Assembly (NCBI RefSeq): GCF_017884005.1
Contig: NZ_QFAY01000029.1
Span: 1 to 30,587, forward strand
Direction: 5' to 3'
Length of the DNA: 30,587 bases
Source of the DNA: Streptococcus panodentis
GTDB taxonomy: Bacteria; Bacillota; Bacilli; Lactobacillales; Streptococcaceae
Part shown: positions 16,641 to 24,595 of the stretch, one piece after another
Layout: every line of letters starts with the position of its first letter
How positions within the stretch are numbered: the first letter of the stretch is position 1
The notes under the pieces: model-generated
The model's database searches: none
What the model saw: the letters and a program-made list of their open reading frames with translations, nothing else
Told to the model about the DNA's origin: nothing
Program-made: the position numbers and the translations under genes

Positions 16641-17465
16641 ATGAACTGGTTACAGTCGCAGCCTGTGGTGCTGCAGGCTTTCTTGGCGGGGCTTTTCACA
16701 TGGGGGTGTACCATTGTGGGCTCGGCTGTTGTATTTTTCTTTAAACAGGTCAGCAGGAAACTGCTGGACATTATGATGGGCTTTGCGGCCGGTGTCATGA
16801 TTGCGGCTTCTTTTTGGTCGCTTTTGGCGCCCTCCATTGAGTATGCGCAAGCCTCTTATGGCAGTCTGTCCTGGCTGCCGGCAGCAGTTGGTTTTCTGGT
16901 TGGCGGCTTTTTCCTGCGTTTCATCGACGCAGTGGTGCCTCACTTGCACTTGAGCAAGGATATTTCGGAGGCAGAGAGCGTTCATGAGCACAGCCGCAAG
17001 AAGCTGTCCAAGACGGCCCTGCTCTTCTTAGCCATTACCATTCACAATTTTCCAGAAGGTTTGGCAGTCGGAGTAGCCTTTGGTGCTTTGGCCGCCAATC
17101 CAAGTCCGGAAGCCTTTGTTGGCGCGATTGGCCTAGCTTTGGGAATTGGCCTGCAAAACGTCCCGGAGGGGGCTGCTCTGTCCATTCCGATTCGGACAGA
17201 CGGCAAGTCTCGGCTTAAAGCCTTTTACTGGGGCTCCATGTCTGCGATTGTAGAGCCAATCGGGGCTGTTCTCGGAGCAGTAGCTGTTATGGCCATGACA
17301 GCTATTCTACCCTATGCCCTCTCCTTTGCAGCAGGAGCTATGATTTTCGTGGTGGTAGAGGAGTTGATACCGGATTCGCAGACCAATGGCAATACAGATG
17401 TGGCGACTTTAGGTCTCATGGTGGGCTTTGTTCTCATGATGGTTTTGGATGTGGCTTTGGGTTGA
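16641..17465 (+). CDS. ZIP-family metal transporter (ZupT-like)
   Basis: This 274-residue polytopic membrane protein of the ZIP family moves divalent metals such as Zn2+ into the cytoplasm. The metal-site helices are clear: TIHNFPEGLAVGVAFG near residues 133-148 and GLQNVPEGAALSIPIRT near 170-186, both with the conserved P-E-G motif. EELIPDS near 240 is also typical. A histidine-bearing loop (VPHLHLSKD) precedes the first motif. About eight helices are predicted from hydrophobicity. It has a ribosome-binding site (GAGGGAG) after the broken NUDIX gene and ends at a strong terminator. Metal specificity is not determined by sequence alone. Confidence 0.9.
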   Translation: MNWLQSQPVVLQAFLAGLFTWGCTIVGSAVVFFFKQVSRKLLDIMMGFAAGVMIAASFWSLLAPSIEYAQASYGSLSWLPAAVGFLVGGFFLRFIDAVVPHLHLSKDISEAESVHEHSRKKLSKTALLFLAITIHNFPEGLAVGVAFGALAANPSPEAFVGAIGLALGIGLQNVPEGAALSIPIRTDGKSRLKAFYWGSMSAIVEPIGAVLGAVAVMAMTAILPYALSFAAGAMIFVVVEELIPDSQTNGNTDVATLGLMVGFVLMMVLDVALG

Positions 17466-17482
17466 TGCTAACTTGGAATCAA

Positions 17483-17516
17483 AGAGCGGAAGAAAGCGGA
17501 ATTTCCGCTCTTTTTC
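17483..17516 (+). terminator. Terminator after the ZIP transporter gene
   Basis: AGAGCGGA (17483-17490) pairs with TCCGCTCT (17504-17511), followed by TTTTC. A nested AAAGCGGA / TCCGCTTT-like stem is also possible. Confidence 0.8.
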
Positions 17517-17547
17517 TACCACTTACTTAGGAAATCTTACCACTTAC
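17517..17547 (+). promoter_or_regulatory. LytTR-type direct repeats upstream of hydrolase copy 1
   Basis: The 10-mer TACCACTTAC occurs at 17517-17526 and again at 17538-17547, start-to-start 21 bp (9-bp core ACCACTTAC, 12-bp spacer). The layout equals that of LytTR response-regulator sites in streptococci (such as ACCGTTTAG-N12-ACCGTTTAG for HdrR/BrsR in S. mutans). The regulator assignment is inference. Confidence 0.6.
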
Positions 17548-17577
17548 CGAAAAGGGGTAGATTTGCTATTGTCCATT

Positions 17578-17586
17578 TGTTAGGAT
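17578..17586 (+). promoter_or_regulatory. Extended -10 promoter of hydrolase copy 1
   Basis: TGT-TAGGAT at 17578-17586 lies 34 bp downstream of the second direct repeat and has no recognisable -35. It is consistent with an activator-dependent promoter. The same block is repeated before copy 2 with the same spacing. Confidence 0.55.
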
Positions 17587-17625
17587 AAGGGTGCAAAGGG
17601 GAAAATACATCTTAAGGAGGATATC

Positions 17626-18042
17626 ATGAAACCATCATTTTTGAAAAACGCTGTAGCGCTAGTAACTTGTGGCTTGCTCGCTCTAGGAGCGGGTCATGTT
17701 CAAGCTGACCAGCAGAAATTGCCGTCGGGCACATCCTACGACCAAATCGGTCAGAAGATTGAGGACTACTACAAGGAGCACGAAAAAAACAGTGCTGGTA
17801 TGGCGACGACCGTCATTGACAAGGACGGACAGACCATTTACCAAAACAACTTTGGCTATATGGACAAGGAAAATAAGCAAGCGGTGGATGACAACCCGGT
17901 CTTCGAGTGGGAGGGTCAACGACCAAAATCACCGTCTGGGTCAGTGTCATGCAGCTCTGGGCAAGATAGCGGATTTGGTTTAAATAGTCATCAAACAGAT
18001 ATAAACCAGCATTGCTATGATAGCAATGCTGGTTTTGTTTAG
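17626..18042 (+). pseudogene. Copy 1: truncated, frameshifted serine hydrolase (beta-lactamase fold) remnant
   Basis: The first about 95 residues match copies 2-4: signal peptide MKPSFLKNAVALVTCGLLAL with cleavage near QADQQ, then the conserved N-terminus to EWE. At the place of the catalytic SxxK motif the DNA has two extra bases relative to copies 2-4, so the reading frame leaves the family (about residue 96). It ends at 18042 after 138 residues. Homology to the other copies fades at about 17998-18003, just before a strong terminator. It would encode only a secreted fragment of about 110 residues without catalytic serine. Most likely a decaying copy, but its intact leader, signal peptide and promoter leave open a small-peptide or decoy function. 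Confidence 0.8.
18004..18040 (+). terminator. Terminator closing copy 1
   Basis: AACCAGCATTGCTA (18004-18017) pairs with TAGCAATGCTGGTT (18021-18034), a 14-bp perfect stem with a TGA loop followed by TTGTTT. It overlaps the tail of the copy 1 ORF and separates it from copy 2's own promoter. Confidence 0.85.
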
Positions 18043-18061
18043 CACTTCCCCCCACTTTTTC

Positions 18062-18092
18062 TACCACTTACCTGCAGAAACTTACCACTTAC
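18062..18092 (+). promoter_or_regulatory. LytTR-type direct repeats upstream of hydrolase copy 2
   Basis: TACCACTTAC at 18062-18071 and 18083-18092, again 21 bp apart. The block from about 18050 to the start codon is a duplicate of the copy 1 upstream region; repeat-to-minus-10 distance is unchanged. Confidence 0.6.
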
Positions 18093-18122
18093 CGAAAAAG
18101 GGTAGATTTGGCGCTGCCCTTT

Positions 18123-18131
18123 TGTTAGGAT
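18123..18131 (+). promoter_or_regulatory. Extended -10 promoter of the hydrolase operon
   Basis: TGT-TAGGAT at 18123-18131, 34 bp after the second direct repeat, no good -35. It would start the transcript for copies 2-4 and the alpha/beta hydrolase. Confidence 0.55.
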
Positions 18132-18175
18132 AAGGGTGCAAAGGGGAAGGCAGTTTAAATTCTAAGGAGGCAATC

Positions 18176-19972
18176 ATGAAAACATCATTTTTGAAAAGCG
18201 CTGTGGCGCTGGTAACATGTGGCTTGGTGGCTTTTGGAGCAGCGCAAGTTCGAGCTGACCAGCAAAAATTGCCGTCGGGCACGCCTTATGACCAAATCGG
18301 TCAGAAAATTGAAAATTTCCACAAGGAACACGAAAAAACCAGCGCGGGACTGGCGGCAGCAGTCTTTGATAAGGACGGCCAAACCATTTACCAAAAGAAC
18401 TTTGGCTATATGGACAAGGAAAAGAAGCTGGCTGTGGACGACAACTCGGTTTTTGAGTGGGGCTCTGCCACCAAATTGACCGTCTGGCTCAGCGTCATGC
18501 AGCTCTGGGAAGAAGGAAAAATTGACCTAAAAACAGATATAAAAGAGTATTTGCCCAAGGATTTCCTGAAACACCTCAAATACGACAAGCCCATTACCAT
18601 GCTGGATCTGATGAACCACCAAGCGGGTTTTGATGAAACGCCGCTGAACACAGGAACAGGCAAGAGCTTGGAAGAATTACTAAAAAGCCAGCCCGCTCAA
18701 ACTTATGAGCCAGGGACGGTGACATCCTATTCCAATTACAGTACAGCTCTAGCAGGCTATATCGTGGAGCGCATCAGCGGACAGGACTTTGCGGATTATG
18801 TCCACGAGCATATTTTCCAGCCTTTGGGCATGAACCATACCGCTCTCTTACCTGATTTGTCGGACAATACCTATGTCCGAGACAAGCGGCAGGGTGAGAA
18901 AACCTATGATACAAACGGAAGTTTATATCTAGATAAATTGCTTCCCGCGGATATTTATCCAGCGGGGCAGGCGACAGGGACTTTTGCCGATTTCAAGCGG
19001 TTCGCGCAAGCTCTTTTGAGAAAGGAAAAGCTCTTTAAGCGCCCAGAAACCTGGAATGAACTGTATCAGACAACTTCTACATTCTCAGATAAAGCAGTCG
19101 CTAAGAATGCCCACGGCTTTTGGGTGACAGAGTATGAGATAGGCTCTATTTTAGGGCACGGCGGTCATTCTTTTGCCGGTTTTTCCACCCTGATTTCGCT
19201 GGATTTCAAGTCGGGTATTGGCATGGTTACTATGGTAAATCAGAGAGAAGAAGCCACCTATTCTTTTGGTCTACCCGATTTGGTCTTTGGTAAGAAAAAG
19301 CAAGCCCCTAGCCAGTCTCAAAAAGACTTTCAAGAGGGCATGTATCGAACTTCTCGCTCCATTCAGCAAGGCCCGACCTCTATTTCGCGCCTTGCCCCCG
19401 CTTATACCTTTTATGTGAAAGATGTGATCAAAGACGGTCATTTATTAGTCAGCAACTATTGGCTTTTGCAACAGCGCCAAGGCCGAACAGAAGTTGAAAC
19501 AACCTATAATAATTTAGAAAAGCTCTCGCTTTGGGAGGTGATAAAGGATTATGGCTCTGTCGCTCTGCTGGGACTGGCATCGGTTTATGCCGTACTTGTT
19601 CTTCTGTTAGCTGCTTTGAGCAAGATATATCGCTCACTTTTTGGAAAAGAAAGCAAAAGACCGACTCCAAGAAGTTGGAAAATTTGGCATTATGGCACTT
19701 GCGGACTGATTTTGGTTAGCCTAGTCAATCTAGCAGGTCTCGTCATAGTTGCCGTTTCGGGCAAGTACATGCCCGATTATCGCTGGCAAGCCATTCTCTT
19801 TGCCCTGCTTGCACTGATTTTCTTAGTCAATGCTGGGTTGCCAATCTTTCTGCGTTCAAAATTCCAAGTGAGCAAGGGTCGAAAAATCTTGACCTACTTG
19901 ACCAGCAGCGCTTCACTTATCGTCGTTCTCAATATCCTTTATTGGAGCCTTTACCAGTGGTGGGCACTTTAA
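18176..19972 (+). CDS. Copy 2: secreted, membrane-anchored serine hydrolase, beta-lactamase/PBP4* family
   Basis: This 598-residue protein has a signal peptide (residues 1-27, cleavage after QVRA), an extracellular beta-lactamase-fold domain and four C-terminal membrane helices (about 459-486, 506-528, 537-558, 571-595). All three active-site motifs are present: S97-x-x-K100 (SATK), Y185-S186-N187 (YSN) and H328-G329-G330 (HGG). This resembles class C beta-lactamase/PBP4*/EstB relatives, which act as esterases, D-amino-acid peptidases or carboxypeptidases. The substrate is unknown. AAGGAGG sits upstream of the ATG. It heads an operon with copies 3 and 4 and an alpha/beta hydrolase. Residues about 235-455 differ strongly from copies 3 and 4, which resemble each other more. 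Confidence 0.88.
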   Translation: MKTSFLKSAVALVTCGLVAFGAAQVRADQQKLPSGTPYDQIGQKIENFHKEHEKTSAGLAAAVFDKDGQTIYQKNFGYMDKEKKLAVDDNSVFEWGSATKLTVWLSVMQLWEEGKIDLKTDIKEYLPKDFLKHLKYDKPITMLDLMNHQAGFDETPLNTGTGKSLEELLKSQPAQTYEPGTVTSYSNYSTALAGYIVERISGQDFADYVHEHIFQPLGMNHTALLPDLSDNTYVRDKRQGEKTYDTNGSLYLDKLLPADIYPAGQATGTFADFKRFAQALLRKEKLFKRPETWNELYQTTSTFSDKAVAKNAHGFWVTEYEIGSILGHGGHSFAGFSTLISLDFKSGIGMVTMVNQREEATYSFGLPDLVFGKKKQAPSQSQKDFQEGMYRTSRSIQQGPTSISRLAPAYTFYVKDVIKDGHLLVSNYWLLQQRQGRTEVETTYNNLEKLSLWEVIKDYGSVALLGLASVYAVLVLLLAALSKIYRSLFGKESKRPTPRSWKIWHYGTCGLILVSLVNLAGLVIVAVSGKYMPDYRWQAILFALLALIFLVNAGLPIFLRSKFQVSKGRKILTYLTSSASLIVVLNILYWSLYQWWAL

Positions 19973-19988
19973 TAGAAAGGTAAGTATC

Positions 19989-21770
19989 ATGAAAACATCA
20001 TTTTTTAAACATTGCTTAACTGTGCTGACTTGCGGCTTGCTCGCTCTGGGAGCTGGTCACGCTTACGCTGACCAGCAGAAGTTGCCGTCAGGCACGCCTT
20101 ACGACCAAATTGGTCAGAAAATTGAGGATTACTACAAGGAACACGAAAAAACCAGTGCGGGACTGGCGACATCTGTTTTTGACAAGGACGGACAAACCAT
20201 TTACCAAAATAATTTTGGCTATGTAGACAAGGAAAAAAAGTTGGCGGTGGATGACAACTCAGTTTTCGAGTGGGGCTCTGCCACCAAGTTGACCGTCTGG
20301 GTCAGCGTCATGCAGCTTTGGGAAGAAGGCAAGATTGACCTTAAAACAGATATAAAAGAGTATCTGCCCAAGGATTTTCTCAAAGGCAAGCTCACATACG
20401 ACAAGCCAATCACCATGCTGGATCTGATGAACCACCAAGCAGGCTTTGGAGACACGGGGCTTGCCAAGGGAACTAGTAAGAACTTGGGAGATACGCTCAA
20501 AAAAGTACATATCTATCAAGCCTATGAGCCGGGAACAGTGACAGCCTACTCTAACTTTGGGACGGCTCTGGCAGGATATATCGTCGAGCGGATTAGCAGA
20601 CAATCTTATGCTGACTATGTCCACGAGCATATCTTTGAACCTTTAGATATGAGGCACACCGCTCTCTTACCCGATTTATCAGATAATCCCTATGTAGTAG
20701 AAAAACGTAAGGAAGTCAAAGGTTACACTAGAGACGGTCGGTTGATTGGCGAAGCTCCATATCTAATAGAAATGTACCCTGCTGGGCGAGCAACAGGAAC
20801 CTTGGAAGATTTCAAGGCATTCGCTCAGGCACTCCTGCAAAAGAAGACACTTTTTAAGCGTTCAGAGACTTGGGACACCCTTTATACAGCAACCTCTAAC
20901 TATCCTGATAGCGATCTTCCTACCAATGCTCATGGTTTTTGGAGTGACCTTTATCAAGACCAAGTTATCCTCGGGCACGGTGGTAATACAGCTGGTTTTT
21001 CATCAAGTTTGACCTTAGACTTAAAATCAGGTATCGCTGCTGTCATTTTAACGAACCAACTGGGCGAGAAAAATTATGTTGAGAAAATTCCCGAGCTGGT
21101 CTATGGGCAAAAGAAAGATGTTCCCAACAAAAAGAAAGAAGAACTCAAACCCGGCTTTTATCGTGACGCTAGTCAATTCTTTGGGCCTTTATCCATTGCG
21201 CGACTAAATATGGCGACCTTCTATATTGATAAAAATAGTGAAAATCGATTTTACTGGAGCTTGGAGAAAGTCGGTAAGCGAGAATTTATCAAGCGCCCAG
21301 TTTCTGATTACTTTAAACTATCTAACTGGGAAGTTGCCAAAGAATTCGGCAGTGTCATCCTATGGGGGTTAGCAATCTTCTATGCTCTTCTTAGTTTGGT
21401 ATCTGCTTTACTGGTCAAGCTCTACCGGCTCCTTGCCAAGCGGACAAACCGCAAACCTGTGACACTTGCTTGGTCGCTCTGGCATTATCTGACTTGCGGA
21501 CTTGTTTTGTCCACTGTACTCATAACCATTCTCATCGTGCAATATAATATGAACATCAGCGGCTCGCCAAATAACAGTGCTTGGCTCTATGTCATCTTTG
21601 CAATAACGGGTCTGCTGCTTCTTGCTAGTTCTGTTTTGCCAATTCTTCTGCGTTCAAAATTCCAAGTCAGCAAAGGCAGAAAAATCTTGACCTACTTGAC
21701 CAGCAGCGCTTCACTTATCGTCGTTCTCAATATCCTTTATTGGGGCCTGTACCAATGGTGGGCACTTTAA
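19989..21770 (+). CDS. Copy 3: secreted, membrane-anchored serine hydrolase, beta-lactamase/PBP4* family
   Basis: This 593-residue tandem paralogue has a signal peptide (cleavage near AYA-DQQ, residue 28), then the beta-lactamase-fold domain with S97-x-x-K100 (SATK), Y187-S188-N189 and H330-G331-G332. The final region has four hydrophobic helices and ends LNILYWGLYQWWAL, nearly the same as copy 2. It starts 16 nt after copy 2 in a junction (AATAGAAAGGTAAGTATC before ATG) that is also found between copies 3 and 4. Its central domain is close to copy 4 but not to copy 2. No own promoter was seen, so it is read from the copy 2 promoter. Confidence 0.88.
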   Translation: MKTSFFKHCLTVLTCGLLALGAGHAYADQQKLPSGTPYDQIGQKIEDYYKEHEKTSAGLATSVFDKDGQTIYQNNFGYVDKEKKLAVDDNSVFEWGSATKLTVWVSVMQLWEEGKIDLKTDIKEYLPKDFLKGKLTYDKPITMLDLMNHQAGFGDTGLAKGTSKNLGDTLKKVHIYQAYEPGTVTAYSNFGTALAGYIVERISRQSYADYVHEHIFEPLDMRHTALLPDLSDNPYVVEKRKEVKGYTRDGRLIGEAPYLIEMYPAGRATGTLEDFKAFAQALLQKKTLFKRSETWDTLYTATSNYPDSDLPTNAHGFWSDLYQDQVILGHGGNTAGFSSSLTLDLKSGIAAVILTNQLGEKNYVEKIPELVYGQKKDVPNKKKEELKPGFYRDASQFFGPLSIARLNMATFYIDKNSENRFYWSLEKVGKREFIKRPVSDYFKLSNWEVAKEFGSVILWGLAIFYALLSLVSALLVKLYRLLAKRTNRKPVTLAWSLWHYLTCGLVLSTVLITILIVQYNMNISGSPNNSAWLYVIFAITGLLLLASSVLPILLRSKFQVSKGRKILTYLTSSASLIVVLNILYWGLYQWWAL

Positions 21771-21786
21771 TAGAAAGGTAAGTATC

Positions 21787-23580
21787 ATGAAAACATCATT
21801 TTTGAAGAGCACTGTGGCGCTGCTGACTTGCGGCTTGCTCGCTTTTGGAGTAGCGCAAGTTCGAGCCGATGAGCAAAAATTGCCGTCGGGGACATCTTAC
21901 GACCAAATCGGACAGAAGATTGAGGATTATTATCAGAAAAACGAGAAAACCAGCGCAGGACTGGCAACATCTATTTTTGACAAGGACGGTCAAACCATTT
22001 ACCAAAATAATTTTGGCTATGTAGACAAGGAAAAAAAGTGGGCGGTGGATGACAACTCAGTTTTCGAGTGGGGCTCTGTAACGAAATTAACCGTCTGGGT
22101 CAGCGTCATGCAGCTCTGGGAAGAGGGGAAAATTGACCTAAAAACCGACATCAAAGAGTATCTGCCCAAGGATTTTCTCAAAAGCAAGCTCAAATTTGAC
22201 AAACCCATTACCATGCTTGACCTCATGAACCACCAAGCAGGCTTCGCAGATGTTGACTTGGCCAAAAATGAAGACAAAGACCTAGCCCATACGCTACAAA
22301 AGGCGCCGATTATTCAAGCCTATGAGCCGGGGACAATAACTGCTTATTCCAATTTTGGAACGGTGCTTGCTGGCTACATCGTCGAGCGGATTAGCGGACA
22401 ATCTTACGCTGACTATGTGCACGAGCATATTTTTCAGCCCTTAGGTATGAAGCACACCGCTATTTTGCCCGATTTTTCGGATAATGACTATGTGGTCGAA
22501 AAACGCAAGGAAATCAAGGGCTACACCTCAGACGGTCAGCTGATTGGCGAGGCAAACAAGCCTAATCCTTACTATCCGAGCGGGCGAGCAACAGGAACTT
22601 TGAAAGACTTTAAGACCTTTGCCCAAGCACTCCTGCAAAAGAAGACACTTTTTAGGCGCGCGGAAACTTGGGACACCCTTTATACGGCGACTTCGACTTT
22701 TCCTGATAGCAAACTCCCAATCAATGCTCACGGATTTTGGAGTGACCTTTATCAAGACCGCGTTATCCTCGGTCACGGTGGTAATACGGCTGGCTTTTCA
22801 TCCATATTAACTTTGGATTTCAAATCAGGTATCGCTACCGTCATTTTAACCAATCAACAATACGAAAGTAACTATCTTAAAAAAATTCCTGAGCTGATTT
22901 ATGGAAACAAGGCAACTACTTCAGAGAAGATAAAAGCAGAGTTTAAACCGGGCGTTTATCGCTCAAGTCGCGTTTTCACCAATGCCTTATCAATCACGCG
23001 CATTGCTCCGCCAATAACTAACTATCTTGAGAAAAATAGTAAATTTGTCACTCAAAAATACTGGGAATTGGAGAAAAACGGCAAGCAAGAACGGCTGAAA
23101 TTGCCTATCGCAGACTACCTTAAACTTTCCACATGGGATGTAGTCAAGGATTACGGCAGTCTCGTCTTGTGGTGCCTCGCTGCTTTCTATGCCCTCCTCA
23201 TCCCTGTATCTGCTTTACTGGTCAAACTCTATCGGCTTCTTTTCAAGCGGAAAAATCACAAACTTACACCGCTTGCTTGGTCGCTCTGGCAATACCTGAC
23301 TTGCGGGTTCATTCTATCTACCATGCTCCTGCTTTACTTCTTTATCCAAAGCGTCCTGAGTCTACATTCCTCACCAAACAGCCGTGTTTGGCTTTCTATG
23401 GGCTTTGCAGCTGTGGGAGTTAGCCTCCTGGTTAGCCTTATTGCCTCATTCTTCCTGCGCTCAAAATTCCAAGTGAGCAAGGGTCGAAAAATCTTGACCT
23501 ACTTGACCAGCAGTGCTTCACTTATCGTCGTTCTCAATCTCCTCTACTGGAGCCTATATCAGTGGTGGACGCTCTACTAA
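21787..23580 (+). CDS. Copy 4: secreted, membrane-anchored serine hydrolase, beta-lactamase/PBP4* family
   Basis: This 597-residue paralogue has a signal peptide (cleavage after QVRA) and the same domain order. The first motif is S97-V-T-K100 (SVTK), the second Y187-S188-N189, the third H330-G331-G332, so it should be active. Four C-terminal helices end at LYWSLYQWWTLY. It lies 16 nt after copy 3 with an identical junction and 14 nt before the alpha/beta hydrolase start. The last about 120 nt are almost identical to those of copies 2 and 3, in contrast with the middle. Catalytic residues are clear; the biological substrate (cell-wall peptide, antibiotic peptide or ester) is not known. Confidence 0.88.
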   Translation: MKTSFLKSTVALLTCGLLAFGVAQVRADEQKLPSGTSYDQIGQKIEDYYQKNEKTSAGLATSIFDKDGQTIYQNNFGYVDKEKKWAVDDNSVFEWGSVTKLTVWVSVMQLWEEGKIDLKTDIKEYLPKDFLKSKLKFDKPITMLDLMNHQAGFADVDLAKNEDKDLAHTLQKAPIIQAYEPGTITAYSNFGTVLAGYIVERISGQSYADYVHEHIFQPLGMKHTAILPDFSDNDYVVEKRKEIKGYTSDGQLIGEANKPNPYYPSGRATGTLKDFKTFAQALLQKKTLFRRAETWDTLYTATSTFPDSKLPINAHGFWSDLYQDRVILGHGGNTAGFSSILTLDFKSGIATVILTNQQYESNYLKKIPELIYGNKATTSEKIKAEFKPGVYRSSRVFTNALSITRIAPPITNYLEKNSKFVTQKYWELEKNGKQERLKLPIADYLKLSTWDVVKDYGSLVLWCLAAFYALLIPVSALLVKLYRLLFKRKNHKLTPLAWSLWQYLTCGFILSTMLLLYFFIQSVLSLHSSPNSRVWLSMGFAAVGVSLLVSLIASFFLRSKFQVSKGRKILTYLTSSASLIVVLNLLYWSLYQWWTLY

Positions 23581-23594
23581 AAGAAAGGAAAGTT

Positions 23595-24446
23595 ATGACC
23601 CATTCTCAAAAAATCGAAACAATGATTCAAAACGGCTCCGACCAACTCTACACCGTTTGCTATCCCAATCCTGACAAGGAAACGATTATCCTGCTGCACG
23701 GTGGACCGGGAACGCCTGATGACTTCAAGCTCTTTATCCCTAAGCTCGAAAAAGATTATCAACTGATTGTCTTTCACCAGCGGGGAACGAGAAAATCGCC
23801 CTGCCTGAGTGGCGACTACAGCATGGAAGCCTACATTGCGGACATCAACACGATTGCCGACCACTTCAATGTAGATAAATTTCACCTTTTGGGACATTCC
23901 TGGGGCGGATTGTACGCGCAAATCTACGCCAGCAAAATCCCTGAGCGGGTTCTTAGTTTCTTTCTTTCCTCTCCGGGAACAGGCACGAGCAAGCAGTGGC
24001 AGCAAATGGAAAAAGAGATGATGAATTACAATAAAAATCACTGCACGACTATCGAATGGCTAAAAATGGGAATCTATTCTCTGCTCGGCAATCTTGGTAG
24101 TTCCAAGGCTTCGCAAGCTCTCTTTCGCCAAGTTGTCCGTAATTACAATGCCGACTATCCAGCCTTTCATGATGTGAAACTAGACATGAGCAATGTTTCA
24201 GTCCAAGCAGGCAATCAGACAAGAAAGGAAATTATGGCCTATCCTCTCTTGCCCCGACTAGAAGATCCTGCTTTTCCTATTACCGTGACCTTTGGTGACA
24301 ATGATATTTTTGGTGCCAGTGGACATTTTGTCATCAGCCGCTACCCTAGCGCCCAAGTCTTTACGATTAAAAACAGCGGCCACTTCCCATTTCTTCATAA
24401 TCCGCAGGATTACTTTGCTATCTTGCACCAGCATTTTCAACCTTAG
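23595..24446 (+). CDS. Alpha/beta hydrolase, prolyl-aminopeptidase-like
   Basis: This 283-residue cytoplasmic alpha/beta-fold hydrolase has no signal peptide. The oxyanion motif HGGPG is at residues 35-39 (the prolyl iminopeptidase signature), and the nucleophile S102 is in GHSWGG. The acid is probably D235 or D237 in FGDNDIFG, and the histidine is H263 in NSGHFPF. Such enzymes release N-terminal proline or act on other small amides and esters. The start at 23595 follows an AAAGGA box and is 14 nt after copy 4; a TTG-led start inside copy 4 was rejected. Being the last gene of the operon, before a strong terminator, it may process products made by the extracellular hydrolases. Confidence 0.85.
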   Translation: MTHSQKIETMIQNGSDQLYTVCYPNPDKETIILLHGGPGTPDDFKLFIPKLEKDYQLIVFHQRGTRKSPCLSGDYSMEAYIADINTIADHFNVDKFHLLGHSWGGLYAQIYASKIPERVLSFFLSSPGTGTSKQWQQMEKEMMNYNKNHCTTIEWLKMGIYSLLGNLGSSKASQALFRQVVRNYNADYPAFHDVKLDMSNVSVQAGNQTRKEIMAYPLLPRLEDPAFPITVTFGDNDIFGASGHFVISRYPSAQVFTIKNSGHFPFLHNPQDYFAILHQHFQP

Positions 24447-24450
24447 CATG

Positions 24451-24486
24451 AACCTCTAAAGTTTTCCAACTTTAGAGGTTTTCACT
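24451..24486 (+). terminator. Terminator ending the hydrolase operon
   Basis: AACCTCTAAAGTT (24451-24463) pairs perfectly with AACTTTAGAGGTT (24468-24480), a 13-bp stem with loop TTCC, followed by TTTC. Confidence 0.85.
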
Positions 24487-24535
24487 TATCTGCAACTTAT
24501 CCCTCTTTTTCTTTTATTTAAGGGTAGTGAAAAGG

Positions 24536-24564
24536 ATGACATCCGCTTTCAAAAATGGTAGAAT
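24536..24564 (+). promoter_or_regulatory. Promoter of the rml operon
   Basis: ATGACA (24536-24541) and TAGAAT (24559-24564) are separated by 17 nt, with TGG making it an extended -10. The rmlA ATG is 32 nt downstream with AGAGGAAA before it. Confidence 0.7.
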
Positions 24565-24595
24565 AAGGAGAATACATTAAGAGAGGAAACTCATT

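Noticed and set aside
17500..18170. Repeated blocks considered as a CRISPR array
   Set aside because: There are two promoter copies with internal 10-bp repeats, not regularly spaced 25-40 bp repeats with unique spacers.
18176..23580. Considered as true antibiotic beta-lactamases
   Set aside because: The motifs are of the class C/PBP4* superfamily in general; the added membrane helices and family relationships give no basis for claiming antibiotic resistance.
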